From Chryseobacterium sp. W4I1 (GTDB lineage Bacteria; Bacteroidota; Bacteroidia; Flavobacteriales; Weeksellaceae), in assembly GCF_030816115.1 (NCBI RefSeq), contig NZ_JAUSXQ010000001.1, positions 2,356,001 through 2,420,000 of the forward strand: 64,000 nt of DNA. Direction: 5' to 3'. Of this stretch, positions 55,439 to 63,751 are shown in pieces. The stretch's first letter is position 1. Each line of letters opens with the position of its first letter. The translations under genes and the position numbers were made by a program. The notes under the pieces were generated by a model. That model did not search any database. It saw nothing but the letters and a program-made list of their open reading frames with translations, and was not told where the DNA came from.

Positions 55439-56467
55439 ATGATAGAGATCAAAAACATTTCAAAAACATTTCATCAAAAAAAGCAGTCCTTCAAGGCACT
55501 GGATCAGGTGAGCCTCAGTGTCGAAAAGGGAGATATTGTAGGGATCATCGGATTTTCAGGAGCCGGAAAAAGTACGCTGATCCGCACGGTAAATCTTCTG
55601 GAAAGACCTGATGAAGGCCAGATCATCATCAATGATAAAGATTTCACTAAGCTAGGTTCAAAGCAACTGGCCAGTGAACGAAAAAAAATCGGGATGATTT
55701 TCCAGCATTTTAATCTGCTTTCATCAAGAACTGTTTTTGATAATGTTGCACTTTCACTGGAACTGGATCATGTCAGCAAGGAAGAGATCAAAAGAAAAGT
55801 GAATGAACTGCTGAAAATTGTAGGGTTGGAAGACAAGGCCAATGATTATCCCAAAAGTCTTTCCGGCGGGCAGAAACAGAGAGTAGCCATTGCCAGGGCA
55901 TTAGCTAATGATCCGTACCTCCTTCTCTGTGATGAAGCTACCAGCGCACTGGATCCGGCAACCACACAGTCGATCCTGCAGCTTTTACGGGACATTAATC
56001 AGAGATTAGGCATCACCATTCTTCTGATTACCCACGAGATGGAAGTCATCAAGGCGGTTTGTAATCATGTAGCGGTTATAGATAAAGGAAAATTACTAGC
56101 AAAAGGAACATTAAGCGAGATCATTTCGGATAAAGAAAATCCAGTGATCCGCCAATTTATAAATTCAGATATCATGACTATACCTCAGGAACTTAATAAG
56201 AGGCTGCAGAAAGAACCACAAAACGGGTTATTTCCGCTTGTTGAAATAGAACTTAACGAAAATATAAGTGTTGAAAAACTGCTTTCTACGCTGTATGAAC
56301 AATATAAAATACCTTACCGACTGCTGAAAGCGGATGTAGAATATCTGGGCAGCTCAAACTTTGGAAAACTGTTGCTGCAGCTGCAGGGAGAAACCGAGGA
56401 AAACCAGAAGGTCATCTATTATTTTAACCAGAATAAGATTCAAAATACAGTAAAAGGATATGCTTAG
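55439..56467 (+). CDS. metN: Methionine ABC transporter ATP-binding protein
   Basis: MetN of 342 residues: Walker A GFSGAGKST near 37-45, signature LSGGQKQRVAIARAL, Walker B LLLCDEATSALDP, switch His in LITHEME. The C-terminal 90 residues form the NIL/ACT-like domain that binds methionine and inhibits transport in E. coli MetN. It belongs with the following permease and binding protein as the MetNIQ importer of D- and L-methionine. Its stop overlaps metI by eight bases. 22 bases after the EamA gene. Confidence 0.95.
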   Translation: MIEIKNISKTFHQKKQSFKALDQVSLSVEKGDIVGIIGFSGAGKSTLIRTVNLLERPDEGQIIINDKDFTKLGSKQLASERKKIGMIFQHFNLLSSRTVFDNVALSLELDHVSKEEIKRKVNELLKIVGLEDKANDYPKSLSGGQKQRVAIARALANDPYLLLCDEATSALDPATTQSILQLLRDINQRLGITILLITHEMEVIKAVCNHVAVIDKGKLLAKGTLSEIISDKENPVIRQFINSDIMTIPQELNKRLQKEPQNGLFPLVEIELNENISVEKLLSTLYEQYKIPYRLLKADVEYLGSSNFGKLLLQLQGETEENQKVIYYFNQNKIQNTVKGYA

Positions 56468-57116
56468 TGATTCGGTAATTTCTCTTTTAGGAAAGGGGCT
56501 TTGGGAAACAATTTATATGACATTTGTTTCCGGTTTTTTTGGATTTGTTTTGGGACTTCCGGTGGGAATTCTATTGTTTTTAACGAGAAAAGGACAGCTG
56601 CTGGAAAATACAGCTTATTACAGGATTACCTCTATTCTGGTTAATATTTTCCGTTCTATTCCTTTTATTATTTTAATTGTCTGGATGATTCCTTTTACAA
56701 GGGTGATTATAGGAACTTCAATCGGAATGAATGCAGCATTGGTTCCGTTGAGCGTTGGAGCAGCTCCGTTTATTGCCAGACTGGTAGAAAACAGTCTTCT
56801 TGAGGTTCCTCATGGCCTGATCGAAACGGCCAGAGCTTTAGGAGCATCACCTTTACAGATTATTCAAAAAGTACTGCTTCCGGAAGCACTTCCTTCTTTA
56901 ATTAATAATGCTGCGATCACTCTGATCACTTTAGTGGGTTATTCTGCTATGGGTGGAGCATTGGGAGCAGGCGGACTGGGACAGATCGGTTACCAATACG
57001 GATATATTGGTTACGATGCTGTGATTATGAATGTGGTCTTGATACTGTTGGTTGCATTGGTATTTATCATTCAGTTTGCGGGAGACCGATTGGCAAAAAA
57101 GTTTGATCATCGGTAA
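56460..57116 (+). CDS. metI: Methionine ABC transporter permease
   Basis: A 218-residue permease with five hydrophobic helices and the BPD (binding-protein-dependent) EAA motif in the C-terminal half (ETARALGASPLQIIQKVLLPEALPSLINN), matching MetI. ATG 56460 overlaps the metN stop by eight bases, so translational coupling is likely. N-terminal hydrophobic segment and FRSIPFIILIVWM are typical of MetI. Confidence 0.95.
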   Translation: MLSDSVISLLGKGLWETIYMTFVSGFFGFVLGLPVGILLFLTRKGQLLENTAYYRITSILVNIFRSIPFIILIVWMIPFTRVIIGTSIGMNAALVPLSVGAAPFIARLVENSLLEVPHGLIETARALGASPLQIIQKVLLPEALPSLINNAAITLITLVGYSAMGGALGAGGLGQIGYQYGYIGYDAVIMNVVLILLVALVFIIQFAGDRLAKKFDHR

Positions 57117-57194
57117 CTTAAAAGATTCGAAAATTTAATATAAATAACAAAAGGTGACTTCGATCGAGTGCCTCCTTTAATGATAAAAATTATA

Positions 57195-58013
57195 ATGAAA
57201 AAGATAAAAATCATAAGCCTTTTGACGGCTGGACTTCTCCTATTCAATGCATGTTCGGGAAAGAAAAATAATCCGAATCATATTGTAGTAGGAATTACCT
57301 ACGGTCCCGAACTGGAAATTGCTGAAACAGCAAAAAAAGTAGCTAAAGAAAAATATAACCTTGATGTGGAACTGATTCCGTTCAATGATTATGTAGTTCC
57401 TAATGAAGCTTTGAATAACGGCGATATTGAAGCTAATGCTTTCCAGCACGTTCCTTATCTGAATGAGCAGTCGAAGCAGCGAGGCTATAAACTGGCTGTG
57501 GTAGGAAATACGTTTGTCTACCCTATCGTTGCCTACTCAAAGAAGATCAGAACTATCAGCCAGCTGCAGAACGGAAGTACAATTGTGATTCCGAATGACC
57601 CTACCAATGAGGGCAGGTCATTGCTTCTGCTTCAGAAAAACGGACTTTTAAAATTAAAAGAAGGAACCGGACTATTACCGAAAGTCACAGATATCACAGA
57701 AAATCCAAAACAACTAAAAATTCTGGAAATTGAAGCTCCTCAACTGCCAAGAGTTCTGGATGATAAAGAGGTTGTTATAGCCATCATCAACAATAATTTT
57801 GCATCACAGGCAGGATTAGATCCTGCTAAACAGAGTGTTTTCAGCGAGGATAAAGACTCTCCATACATCAACGTCATTGTTGCAACCCATGACAATAAAA
57901 ATTCAGATAAAGTAAAAAACTTTGTCAAAGCCTACCAGTCTGATGAAGTGGCTAAAAAAGCGGCGGAGATCTTCAAAGGCGGCGCGGTGAAAGGATGGGA
58001 AAATCATGAGTAA
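57195..58013 (+). CDS. metQ: Methionine-binding lipoprotein of the MetNIQ transporter
   Basis: A 272-residue lipoprotein of the NlpA/MetQ family (PF03180): signal peptide and lipobox LLFNACSG with Cys20, then ITYGPELEIAETAKKVAKEKYNLDVELIPFNDYVVPNEALNNGDIEANAFQHVPYLN (pattern: VxFNDYVxPNxAL, DAN-x-FQHxPYL). The binding-pocket residues of MetQ are in this stretch. ATG 57195 gives a short signal peptide; earlier Met codons at 57168 and 57180 are possible. It completes MetNIQ. Confidence 0.95.
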   Translation: MKKIKIISLLTAGLLLFNACSGKKNNPNHIVVGITYGPELEIAETAKKVAKEKYNLDVELIPFNDYVVPNEALNNGDIEANAFQHVPYLNEQSKQRGYKLAVVGNTFVYPIVAYSKKIRTISQLQNGSTIVIPNDPTNEGRSLLLLQKNGLLKLKEGTGLLPKVTDITENPKQLKILEIEAPQLPRVLDDKEVVIAIINNNFASQAGLDPAKQSVFSEDKDSPYINVIVATHDNKNSDKVKNFVKAYQSDEVAKKAAEIFKGGAVKGWENHE

Positions 58014-58195
58014 TTGCGGGTACTGGGTTTGTGAGTAGTAGAGTTTTAGTGTGTTTCGGAGTGCGGATTGTATGTCATAATAAAGAACTTAAACCTCGGA
58101 ATACGAAGCTATACGCCCCAACTCTAACCTCTCCTCCCTTCAAACTCCGAAGCTCGGGATCAAAAAAAATTATTGGCGAAAATTTATTTTCTCAA

Positions 58196-58226
58196 TTTGA
58201 GATAATAAAAATTTTACTTACTTTTG
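58196..58226 (+). promoter_or_regulatory. Promoter of the GH3 gene
   Basis: TTTG (58196-58199) and TACTTTTG (58219-58226) are separated by 19 bases, the textbook Bacteroidota -33/-7 arrangement, 25 bases before the ATG. The rest of the 58014-58251 gap holds no gene I can support. Confidence 0.65.
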
Positions 58227-58251
58227 TTTTTAATCAACAAAAAGGCTTTTT

Positions 58252-60513
58252 ATGTTCAAGAAAACCGCCATCGTAAGTTTATTCACTCTTATTGCTGCTT
58301 CATATATGGCTCAGACGCATACTCAACCCGTTTATTTAGATGAATCAAAACCTGTGGAACAGCGTATCCAGGATGCGCTTTCGAGAATGACAGTGGAAGA
58401 AAAAGTAGCTATGCTGCACGCCCAGTCAAAATTCAGTTCGCCAGGCGTTCCAAGACTGGGAATTCCGGAATTCTGGACCACAGACGGTCCTCATGGGGTA
58501 CGTCCGGAAGTAATGTGGGATGAATGGGATCAGGCGGGATGGACGAATGACTCCATTATTGCCTATCCTGCTTTGACAGCTCTTTCTGCGACCTGGAACA
58601 AAAAAATGTCCTGGAATTATGGAAAAGCTCTGGGAGAGGAAGCCCGTTACAGAAAAAAAGATATTCTTCTGGGACCTGGTGTCAACATTTACAGGACACC
58701 TCTGAATGGGAGAAATTTTGAATATATGGGTGAAGATCCTTATTTAACTTCAAAAATGGTGGTGCCATATATTAAAGGGGTACAATCCAACGGTGTGGCT
58801 ACTTCTGTGAAGCATTTTGCTTTGAACAATCAGGAGATGTTCCGTCATACGAGCAATGTGAATATTGACGACAGAACGCTGTATGAGATTTATCTTCCGC
58901 CTTTCAAAGCAGCGGTAACAGAAGGAGATTCATGGACGATCATGGGCGCTTATGATATGTATAAAAACCAGTATGCCAGCCAGAATCAATATCTTTTGAA
59001 TGATATTCTGAAAAAAGAATGGGGTTATAAAGGAGTGGTGGTTTCCGACTGGGGAGCGGTGAATAATACAGAACAGGCAATCCACAACGGATTGGATCTT
59101 GAATTCGGAAGCTGGACAAACGGACTTTCTAAGGGAACGAAAAATGCATACGATAATTATTATCTTGCAAAACCTTATTTAGATCTTATTAAGGAAGGAA
59201 AAGTAGGAACGCAGGAACTTGACGACAAAGTAACAAGATTGCTTCGCTTGGCCTACAAAACTACGATGAACAGGAATAAACCTTTTGGAAATGTTGCTTC
59301 TGAAGAACATAAAGCAGTAGCAAAAGAAATCGGGGAAGAAGGAATTGTACTGCTGAAAAATCAAGGAAACGTACTTCCTATTGATATTAATAAAGCCAAA
59401 AAAATTGCCGTGATCGGTGAGAATGCCATCAAGATAATGACCGTTGGTGGAGGTTCTTCTTCTTTAAAAGTAAAATACGAAACGCTTCCATTGGACGGAA
59501 TCAAATCCAGATTTGGAAAACAGGCTGATGTACAATATGCCAGAGGTTATGTAGGCGACATTGGTGGAGAATACAATGGGGTAAAATCCGGACAGAACTT
59601 AAAAGACGACCGCTCTGCAGCTGAATTACTGAACGAAGCCGTAACATTGGCCAAAAATTCTGATTATGTGATCTTCGTAGGAGGTCTGAACAAAGCAGAT
59701 TTCCAGGACAGTGAAGGTAACGACAGAAAAAGCTACGGACTGCCTTACAATCAGGACAATGTGATCTCCGCATTAGCGAAAGCAAATAAAAATCTTGCCG
59801 TAGTTCTGGTTTCAGGAAATGCTGTAGCAATGCCTTGGATCAAAGAGGTTCCTACTGTTCTTCAGTCATGGTACCTTGGTTCTGAAGCTGGAAATTCTAT
59901 TGCTTCTGTATTGGCTGGCGATGCGAATCCTTCTGGAAAACTTCCATTTACTTTCCCTGTGAAGCTGGAAGATAATGCCGCCCATCAGTTGGGAGAATAT
60001 CCGGGACAGAAAGATGAACTGGCAGCGGGAAAAGGAAAAGATCAGAAAAACCCGATCAATATTACGTATAACGAAGGTGTTTTCGTAGGCTACCGTTGGC
60101 ATGATACAAAAAAGATCAAACCTCTGTTCAGTTTCGGACATGGTTTGAGCTACACAACATTTGAATTTGGAAAAGCTTCTGCTGATAAAACAGTGATGTC
60201 TCAGGACGATAAAATCACATTTACCGTAACTGTAAAAAATACAGGGAAGAAAGCAGGTGCTGAAGTTGCTCAACTTTACATCAGTGACATCAAAGCTTCT
60301 GTACCACGCCCTGCAAAGGAACTGAAAGGTTTTGAAAAAGTATATTTAAACCCCGGCGAGCAGAAGGAAGTCACTTTCACGCTTGATAAAACAGCATTGA
60401 GCTATTTTGATGCTGATAAACATGATTGGGTTGCCGAGCCTGGAGACTTTGAGGCATTGATCGGGAATTCTTCGGATGCGATTAAAACGAAAGTTAAGTT
60501 TACGTTGAAATAG
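58252..60513 (+). CDS. Secreted GH3 family beta-glucosidase/exo-glycosidase
   Basis: A 753-residue GH3 enzyme with a signal peptide (cleavage near YMAQ). The N-terminal TIM barrel has the nucleophile Asp266 in VVSDWGAV and MLHAQSKFSSPGVPRLGIPEFWTTDGPHGVRP (conserved in BglX). The alpha/beta sandwich follows (GEEGIVLLKNQGNVLPI, with SYGLPYNQD as a substrate loop), and a fibronectin-type C-terminal domain ends it (GKKAGAEVAQLYISDIKASVPRPAKELKGF). This matches the BglX-type beta-glucosidase family, releasing glucose or xylose from oligosaccharides. It stands alone with its own promoter and terminator. Confidence 0.95.
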   Translation: MFKKTAIVSLFTLIAASYMAQTHTQPVYLDESKPVEQRIQDALSRMTVEEKVAMLHAQSKFSSPGVPRLGIPEFWTTDGPHGVRPEVMWDEWDQAGWTNDSIIAYPALTALSATWNKKMSWNYGKALGEEARYRKKDILLGPGVNIYRTPLNGRNFEYMGEDPYLTSKMVVPYIKGVQSNGVATSVKHFALNNQEMFRHTSNVNIDDRTLYEIYLPPFKAAVTEGDSWTIMGAYDMYKNQYASQNQYLLNDILKKEWGYKGVVVSDWGAVNNTEQAIHNGLDLEFGSWTNGLSKGTKNAYDNYYLAKPYLDLIKEGKVGTQELDDKVTRLLRLAYKTTMNRNKPFGNVASEEHKAVAKEIGEEGIVLLKNQGNVLPIDINKAKKIAVIGENAIKIMTVGGGSSSLKVKYETLPLDGIKSRFGKQADVQYARGYVGDIGGEYNGVKSGQNLKDDRSAAELLNEAVTLAKNSDYVIFVGGLNKADFQDSEGNDRKSYGLPYNQDNVISALAKANKNLAVVLVSGNAVAMPWIKEVPTVLQSWYLGSEAGNSIASVLAGDANPSGKLPFTFPVKLEDNAAHQLGEYPGQKDELAAGKGKDQKNPINITYNEGVFVGYRWHDTKKIKPLFSFGHGLSYTTFEFGKASADKTVMSQDDKITFTVTVKNTGKKAGAEVAQLYISDIKASVPRPAKELKGFEKVYLNPGEQKEVTFTLDKTALSYFDADKHDWVAEPGDFEALIGNSSDAIKTKVKFTLK

Positions 60514-60537
60514 TTATTATTAAAACATTTAAATATC

Positions 60538-60566
60538 AAAGCAGGTTCTACGGGATCTGCTTTTTT
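60538..60566 (+). terminator. Terminator after the GH3 gene
   Basis: AAAGCAG and CTGCTTT pair around a loop of about 12 bases that can itself pair partly, followed by TTT. It lies 25 bases past the stop. Confidence 0.8.
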
Positions 60567-60595
60567 AATTCATTATAATAATTTCCTTTATCAAA

Positions 60596-61534
60596 CTATT
60601 CTTCTGCTGATTTTATATTTATCTCTATCTTTTTGCCTTTTACTCTTACATTCTCATCTAAATATATCAATCCGAAATTTTTCTTATTCTTTAAATTATT
60701 GTTTAGGTCTAAAGCTGTTGGAATCAAATGAGGAAAAGGTGATAATTCAGTAAAATTTTCAAAAGGAAAAACTGGAAAAAAAGTTTGAATGGCAAAGTTT
60801 TTATAGCTTAATATCAGTAATGTTTTAGGAATTTGTCTAGTAACATTTAATTTTCTATCAAAAACTACACATCTAATTTTATCTGTTGGGCTACTAAATG
60901 GAAAAATTGTAAATGCCATACATGGACGAATAATCGTATTTTGTTCTAATGACATTAGCCATTCAATAGTCTTATTATAATTCTTAATTATCTCTTCCTT
61001 AATTACTGATAAACCAATTTTAATTAAGCTTCTATATACATATTCTGGAATATATGAAGCTGTTTCTACTGTAAAATCTATTTCTTTGTTACCGCTTATA
61101 AGATCATCAGGAAAGTTCATAATGTGAAACACATTTTTATCATCTTAATGTATCTCTAGTTTATTTTTAAATTTAGGTGTCTTGTTATTTTTATTTTTAG
61201 TACTTGAAAGAGTATTTAATGGTAATAAAAAGTTAGCAAGTTCATTTTCATATGCAGAAAAATATTTGTTACAATTATCACATTCGAAATCTGAAGTTAA
61301 ACTTTTGTTACCTAAAAATTCAGGAATTGTATGAGATACATTTCTAAAGTTAACTTCAGGAAAATGTTTCTTACAAAATCTACATTCTTTTTCTTTCGAA
61401 CCTTTTAAAACTCTTTTATTATTCGAATCATTCTCCTGAATCTCAATAGAATCAATAATTTCATACTCTTCACTTAATTTTTGTAAATCAGAAAAAGCTT
61501 CCTCGTTTATAGGATAGTTAGATTTTATTTTCAT
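60596..61534 (-). pseudogene. HNH endonuclease gene interrupted by an in-frame TAA
   Basis: From ATG 61534 a 129-residue frame carries two Cys-x-x-Cys pairs around a His (ECRFCKKHFPE, VSHTIPEFLGNKS, ECDNCNKYF), the HNH_5-like zinc-finger endonuclease pattern. It stops at TAA 61145-61147. The same frame resumes at once, GAT GAT AAA AAT GTG, and stays open for 178 further residues from 61132 to a stop at 60596-60598. Read through, the protein would have about 312 residues, the usual size of such HNH proteins. A single base change to a sense codon would restore it. AT-rich composition suggests transfer. Decay or sequencing error. Confidence 0.8.
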
Positions 61535-61632
61535 GACAATAAGTATGAAAATAAATATAATATTTTATTTTGTATACTAAGTTTTAAATACAAAAAAATA
61601 TATTTTATGGAATCTATTTTTTTTGTCAATAT

Positions 61633-61658
61633 GTCCTTTTGTCTTGAAACAAAAGGAC
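61633..61658. repeat. Hairpin of a likely dispersed intergenic repeat
   Basis: GTCCTTTTGT at 61633-61642 and ACAAAAGGAC at 61649-61658 form a 10-bp stem around a six-base loop. CTTGAAACAAAAGGACCAAAAATTC-like text recurs in intergenic DNA of many Bacteroidota in my recollection, but only one copy is seen here. The 61535-61931 gap otherwise contains no gene: a 60-codon open frame at 61607-61789 runs through this hairpin and looks accidental. Confidence 0.55.
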
Positions 61659-61931
61659 CAAAAATTCAAGACTTAGAACCTTCCGCTAAAAATGAAATCT
61701 GCTCTCTAAAAACTCTAAACTCGTGCGGTAGTTACTCTGTATTAAGAATTTTAATTTTGTCCCGCACTCAGACAGGAGAGTTTTTTTAACGTTTACAGAA
61801 TTCATTTTCTTAACGCTCCAGTTTCTTAGGTCGTTTTGAAATAGGTATCTATGTTAACCGAGGGTCTATATTAAAATTTTTTAGTTTCTTTTGTATTCAA
61901 AGCCTCGTCAACATTCTAGATATAAGCTACC

Positions 61932-62891
61932 CTAACTTATGAACTGATATTCAGTCAATCTTTGTTCACCATATTTTTCTAAAATTTTCTGTTCGGCAGC
62001 CCATTTTAAATCCCTGCTGGCTGTAGGTGCTGAAATATTTTTGAAATGTTGGAGATAATCTTTCCTGCTGAACTTTTCATTCTTTACTTTTTCCTTAAAA
62101 ATCAATATCCTGTCTTTTGTCGTTAAATTGATACTCTGAGATTGCAAAACCTCCTGAAGAGCTTTTAAAATAATCCCCAACATAAATTCAACAAAAGGAG
62201 TAGAATTTCCTTTTTTATCAGATTCTGAAAGTTTATTGTAATATTCCTTTTGATTCTTTTTAATAAGACTTTCTACCGGGAGATATTCAAATACGGGATA
62301 TTGCTGCATCAAAATAAGAGTTTGCCATAATCTTCCCATTCTTCCGTTACCATCCAAGAAAGGATGGATAAATTCAAATTCATAGTGAAAAACACAGCTT
62401 TTTATTAAGATAAGATCAGGATCATTTTTCAGGTATTGAAAAAGATCATTCATCAGCCCTTTGATCATGGTGCCTGATGGAGCAACATGTTCCACTTTAG
62501 AACCTTTGACTATTCCTACATTGGAAGTCCTTAATTTTCCGGCATTATCTATCAGATCTTTCATTAAAACAGCATGAGCTTTTTCGAGATCTTTAATATT
62601 AGCAGGATTAAACTGCTTTAAGTGATCATATACTTCAATGGCGTTCTGTACTTCCTGAATATCTTTTAATGGTGCAATAATCCGTTTATTGTCCAGTAAT
62701 GCAGTTATCTGTTCTTCAGTCAGTGTATTTCCTTCAATTTCCAACGAAGACTGAATCGTTTTAATACGGTTCTTCTTCCGCAATTCCGCTGTTGGCTTAT
62801 AAAGATGATTCGCATTAATTTCTCCAATCTTTTCAGATATAGAAGAAACTAATATTAAGATCTTATTGGTAATAGTATATGGCGGTTTCAA
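61932..62891 (-). CDS. Fic-family protein (AMP-transferase type)
   Basis: A 319-residue Fic-domain protein, which usually attaches AMP to target proteins. The active-site motif HPFLDGNGRMGR is at 176-187, exact to HxFx(D/E)GNGRxxR. An inhibitory helix lies at the N-terminus: SLEIEG at 49-54 matches (S/T)xxxE(G/N), the class II auto-inhibition motif. The C-terminal 70 residues look like a winged helix (FSRKDYLQHFKNISAPTASRDLKWAAEQKIL), so it may bind DNA. No Met fits the N-terminus MKPPY of this family, so TTG 62889-62891 is used as start. Target unknown. Confidence 0.92.
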   Translation of the reverse strand: MKPPYTITNKILILVSSISEKIGEINANHLYKPTAELRKKNRIKTIQSSLEIEGNTLTEEQITALLDNKRIIAPLKDIQEVQNAIEVYDHLKQFNPANIKDLEKAHAVLMKDLIDNAGKLRTSNVGIVKGSKVEHVAPSGTMIKGLMNDLFQYLKNDPDLILIKSCVFHYEFEFIHPFLDGNGRMGRLWQTLILMQQYPVFEYLPVESLIKKNQKEYYNKLSESDKKGNSTPFVEFMLGIILKALQEVLQSQSINLTTKDRILIFKEKVKNEKFSRKDYLQHFKNISAPTASRDLKWAAEQKILEKYGEQRLTEYQFIS

Positions 62892-62894
62892 AAC

Positions 62895-62926
62895 TTGATA
62901 GTATCATTTGATAGTATCAAAGATAT
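62895..62926 (-). promoter_or_regulatory. Fic gene promoter and tandem palindromic operator
   Basis: On the minus strand TATCTTTG (62919-62926) is an exact -7 box. Two 13-base units, TGATACTATCAAA and TGATACTATCAAG, follow in tandem, each containing the palindrome TGATA-C-TATCA, and end four bases before the TTG start. The repeats cover the expected transcription start. This is the position of a repressor site; the Fic protein's own winged helix is a candidate binder. Confidence 0.75.
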
Positions 62927-62949
62927 AAAATCATTTTAAGCCTCTGTCA

Positions 62950-62984
62950 TAATGTGACATAAAAATGTCAATTTCCTCACATTA
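62950..62984. repeat. Nested inverted repeats upstream of the Fic promoter
   Basis: Outer arms TAATGTGA (62950-62957) and TCACATTA (62977-62984) enclose inner arms TGACAT (62955-62960) and ATGTCA (62965-62970). The region is downstream of the DUF2652 gene and upstream of the Fic -7 box. It may be a further regulator-binding site or a weak hairpin. Confidence 0.4.
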
Positions 62985-63021
62985 CGTAGCAAATTTTCAA
63001 AAGATTTAAAAAAGAAATATG

Positions 63022-63576
63022 CTAGTTCGCTTTCTCGAAATAATGGATCATCCCACCCTCAGGAAGATGATATTTCTGTGTATTAATTTCTGATTCTTCA
63101 CTTTCGCTGTTTTCTAAAAAAGAATTACTAAAAAGAGCATAAGAGGGGTTTTCTGCAAATTCATTCTTCAGCATCTGATGGGCTTCCACTACTGTTTTAC
63201 CATAAAGCTTTTTAAAACTTCCGATTGTATACTGTGAAAATTTTCCATAGTGAACAATAAATTTCAGTGACATGTCTATGGACATACTTAACTCTTTACT
63301 TAATTCCTTAATTTTTTGGTTAAAAGCATTCCGCATTTTCCAGAGCATCGTTGAAATAGTCTGATAAGATGGGTTATTGTCGTATCTGTAAAATAAAATG
63401 GCATCGCCCTCGATCTCTGAAATATCAAAATATTGATCATTCATATCGATCAGCGTAGAAAGTAGTTGTCTTACAATATATTCTCCTGTATAAAGTTTTG
63501 TATTGAACACGAATTCTGTAAACCCGCTGAAATCAGGAATAAGAATAATACCCTCATGTATATTTGGATTCTTCAT
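63022..63576 (-). CDS. DUF2652 family protein (nucleotidyl-cyclase-like)
   Basis: A 184-residue cytoplasmic protein of the DUF2652 family, which is distantly like class III nucleotidyl cyclases: IPDFSGFTEFVFNTKLYTGEYIVRQLLSTLID (metal Asp in PDFSGFTEF), then ISEIEGDAILFYR (second acidic centre, EGDA). Cyclase activity has not been established for this family in my knowledge. Adjacent to the Fic gene on the same strand, 130 bases apart. Confidence 0.88.
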   Translation of the reverse strand: MKNPNIHEGIILIPDFSGFTEFVFNTKLYTGEYIVRQLLSTLIDMNDQYFDISEIEGDAILFYRYDNNPSYQTISTMLWKMRNAFNQKIKELSKELSMSIDMSLKFIVHYGKFSQYTIGSFKKLYGKTVVEAHQMLKNEFAENPSYALFSNSFLENSESEESEINTQKYHLPEGGMIHYFEKAN

Positions 63577-63591
63577 AATGATTTTAGTTTA

Positions 63592-63630
63592 AAAACCTGC
63601 TGCATCAGTATAGACGAAGCAGGTTTCATT
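63592..63630 (-). terminator. Terminator between the metallophosphoesterase and DUF2652 genes
   Basis: AAACCTGCT and AGCAGGTTT pair (9 bp) around a loop of about 16 bases. On the minus strand the second arm is followed by TTTTAAACT. Confidence 0.7.
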
Positions 63631-63751
63631 TTACTTTATTGCCGGCATTGCCAATCACTATGCGCAGAGAAATAACATTTAATAATTGTACTTTCAGAGA
63701 AGGACGAATATGCTGAAAGCTAGGAGAGCTAATAGAAACCGATTCTAATCT

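Noticed and set aside
58031..58276. 81-codon open frame between metQ and the GH3 gene
   Set aside because: Overlaps the GH3 promoter and start in another frame, has no coding character, and no family resemblance.
61607..61789. 60-codon open frame in the 61535-61931 gap
   Set aside because: Runs through the hairpin repeat and has no recognisable protein features.
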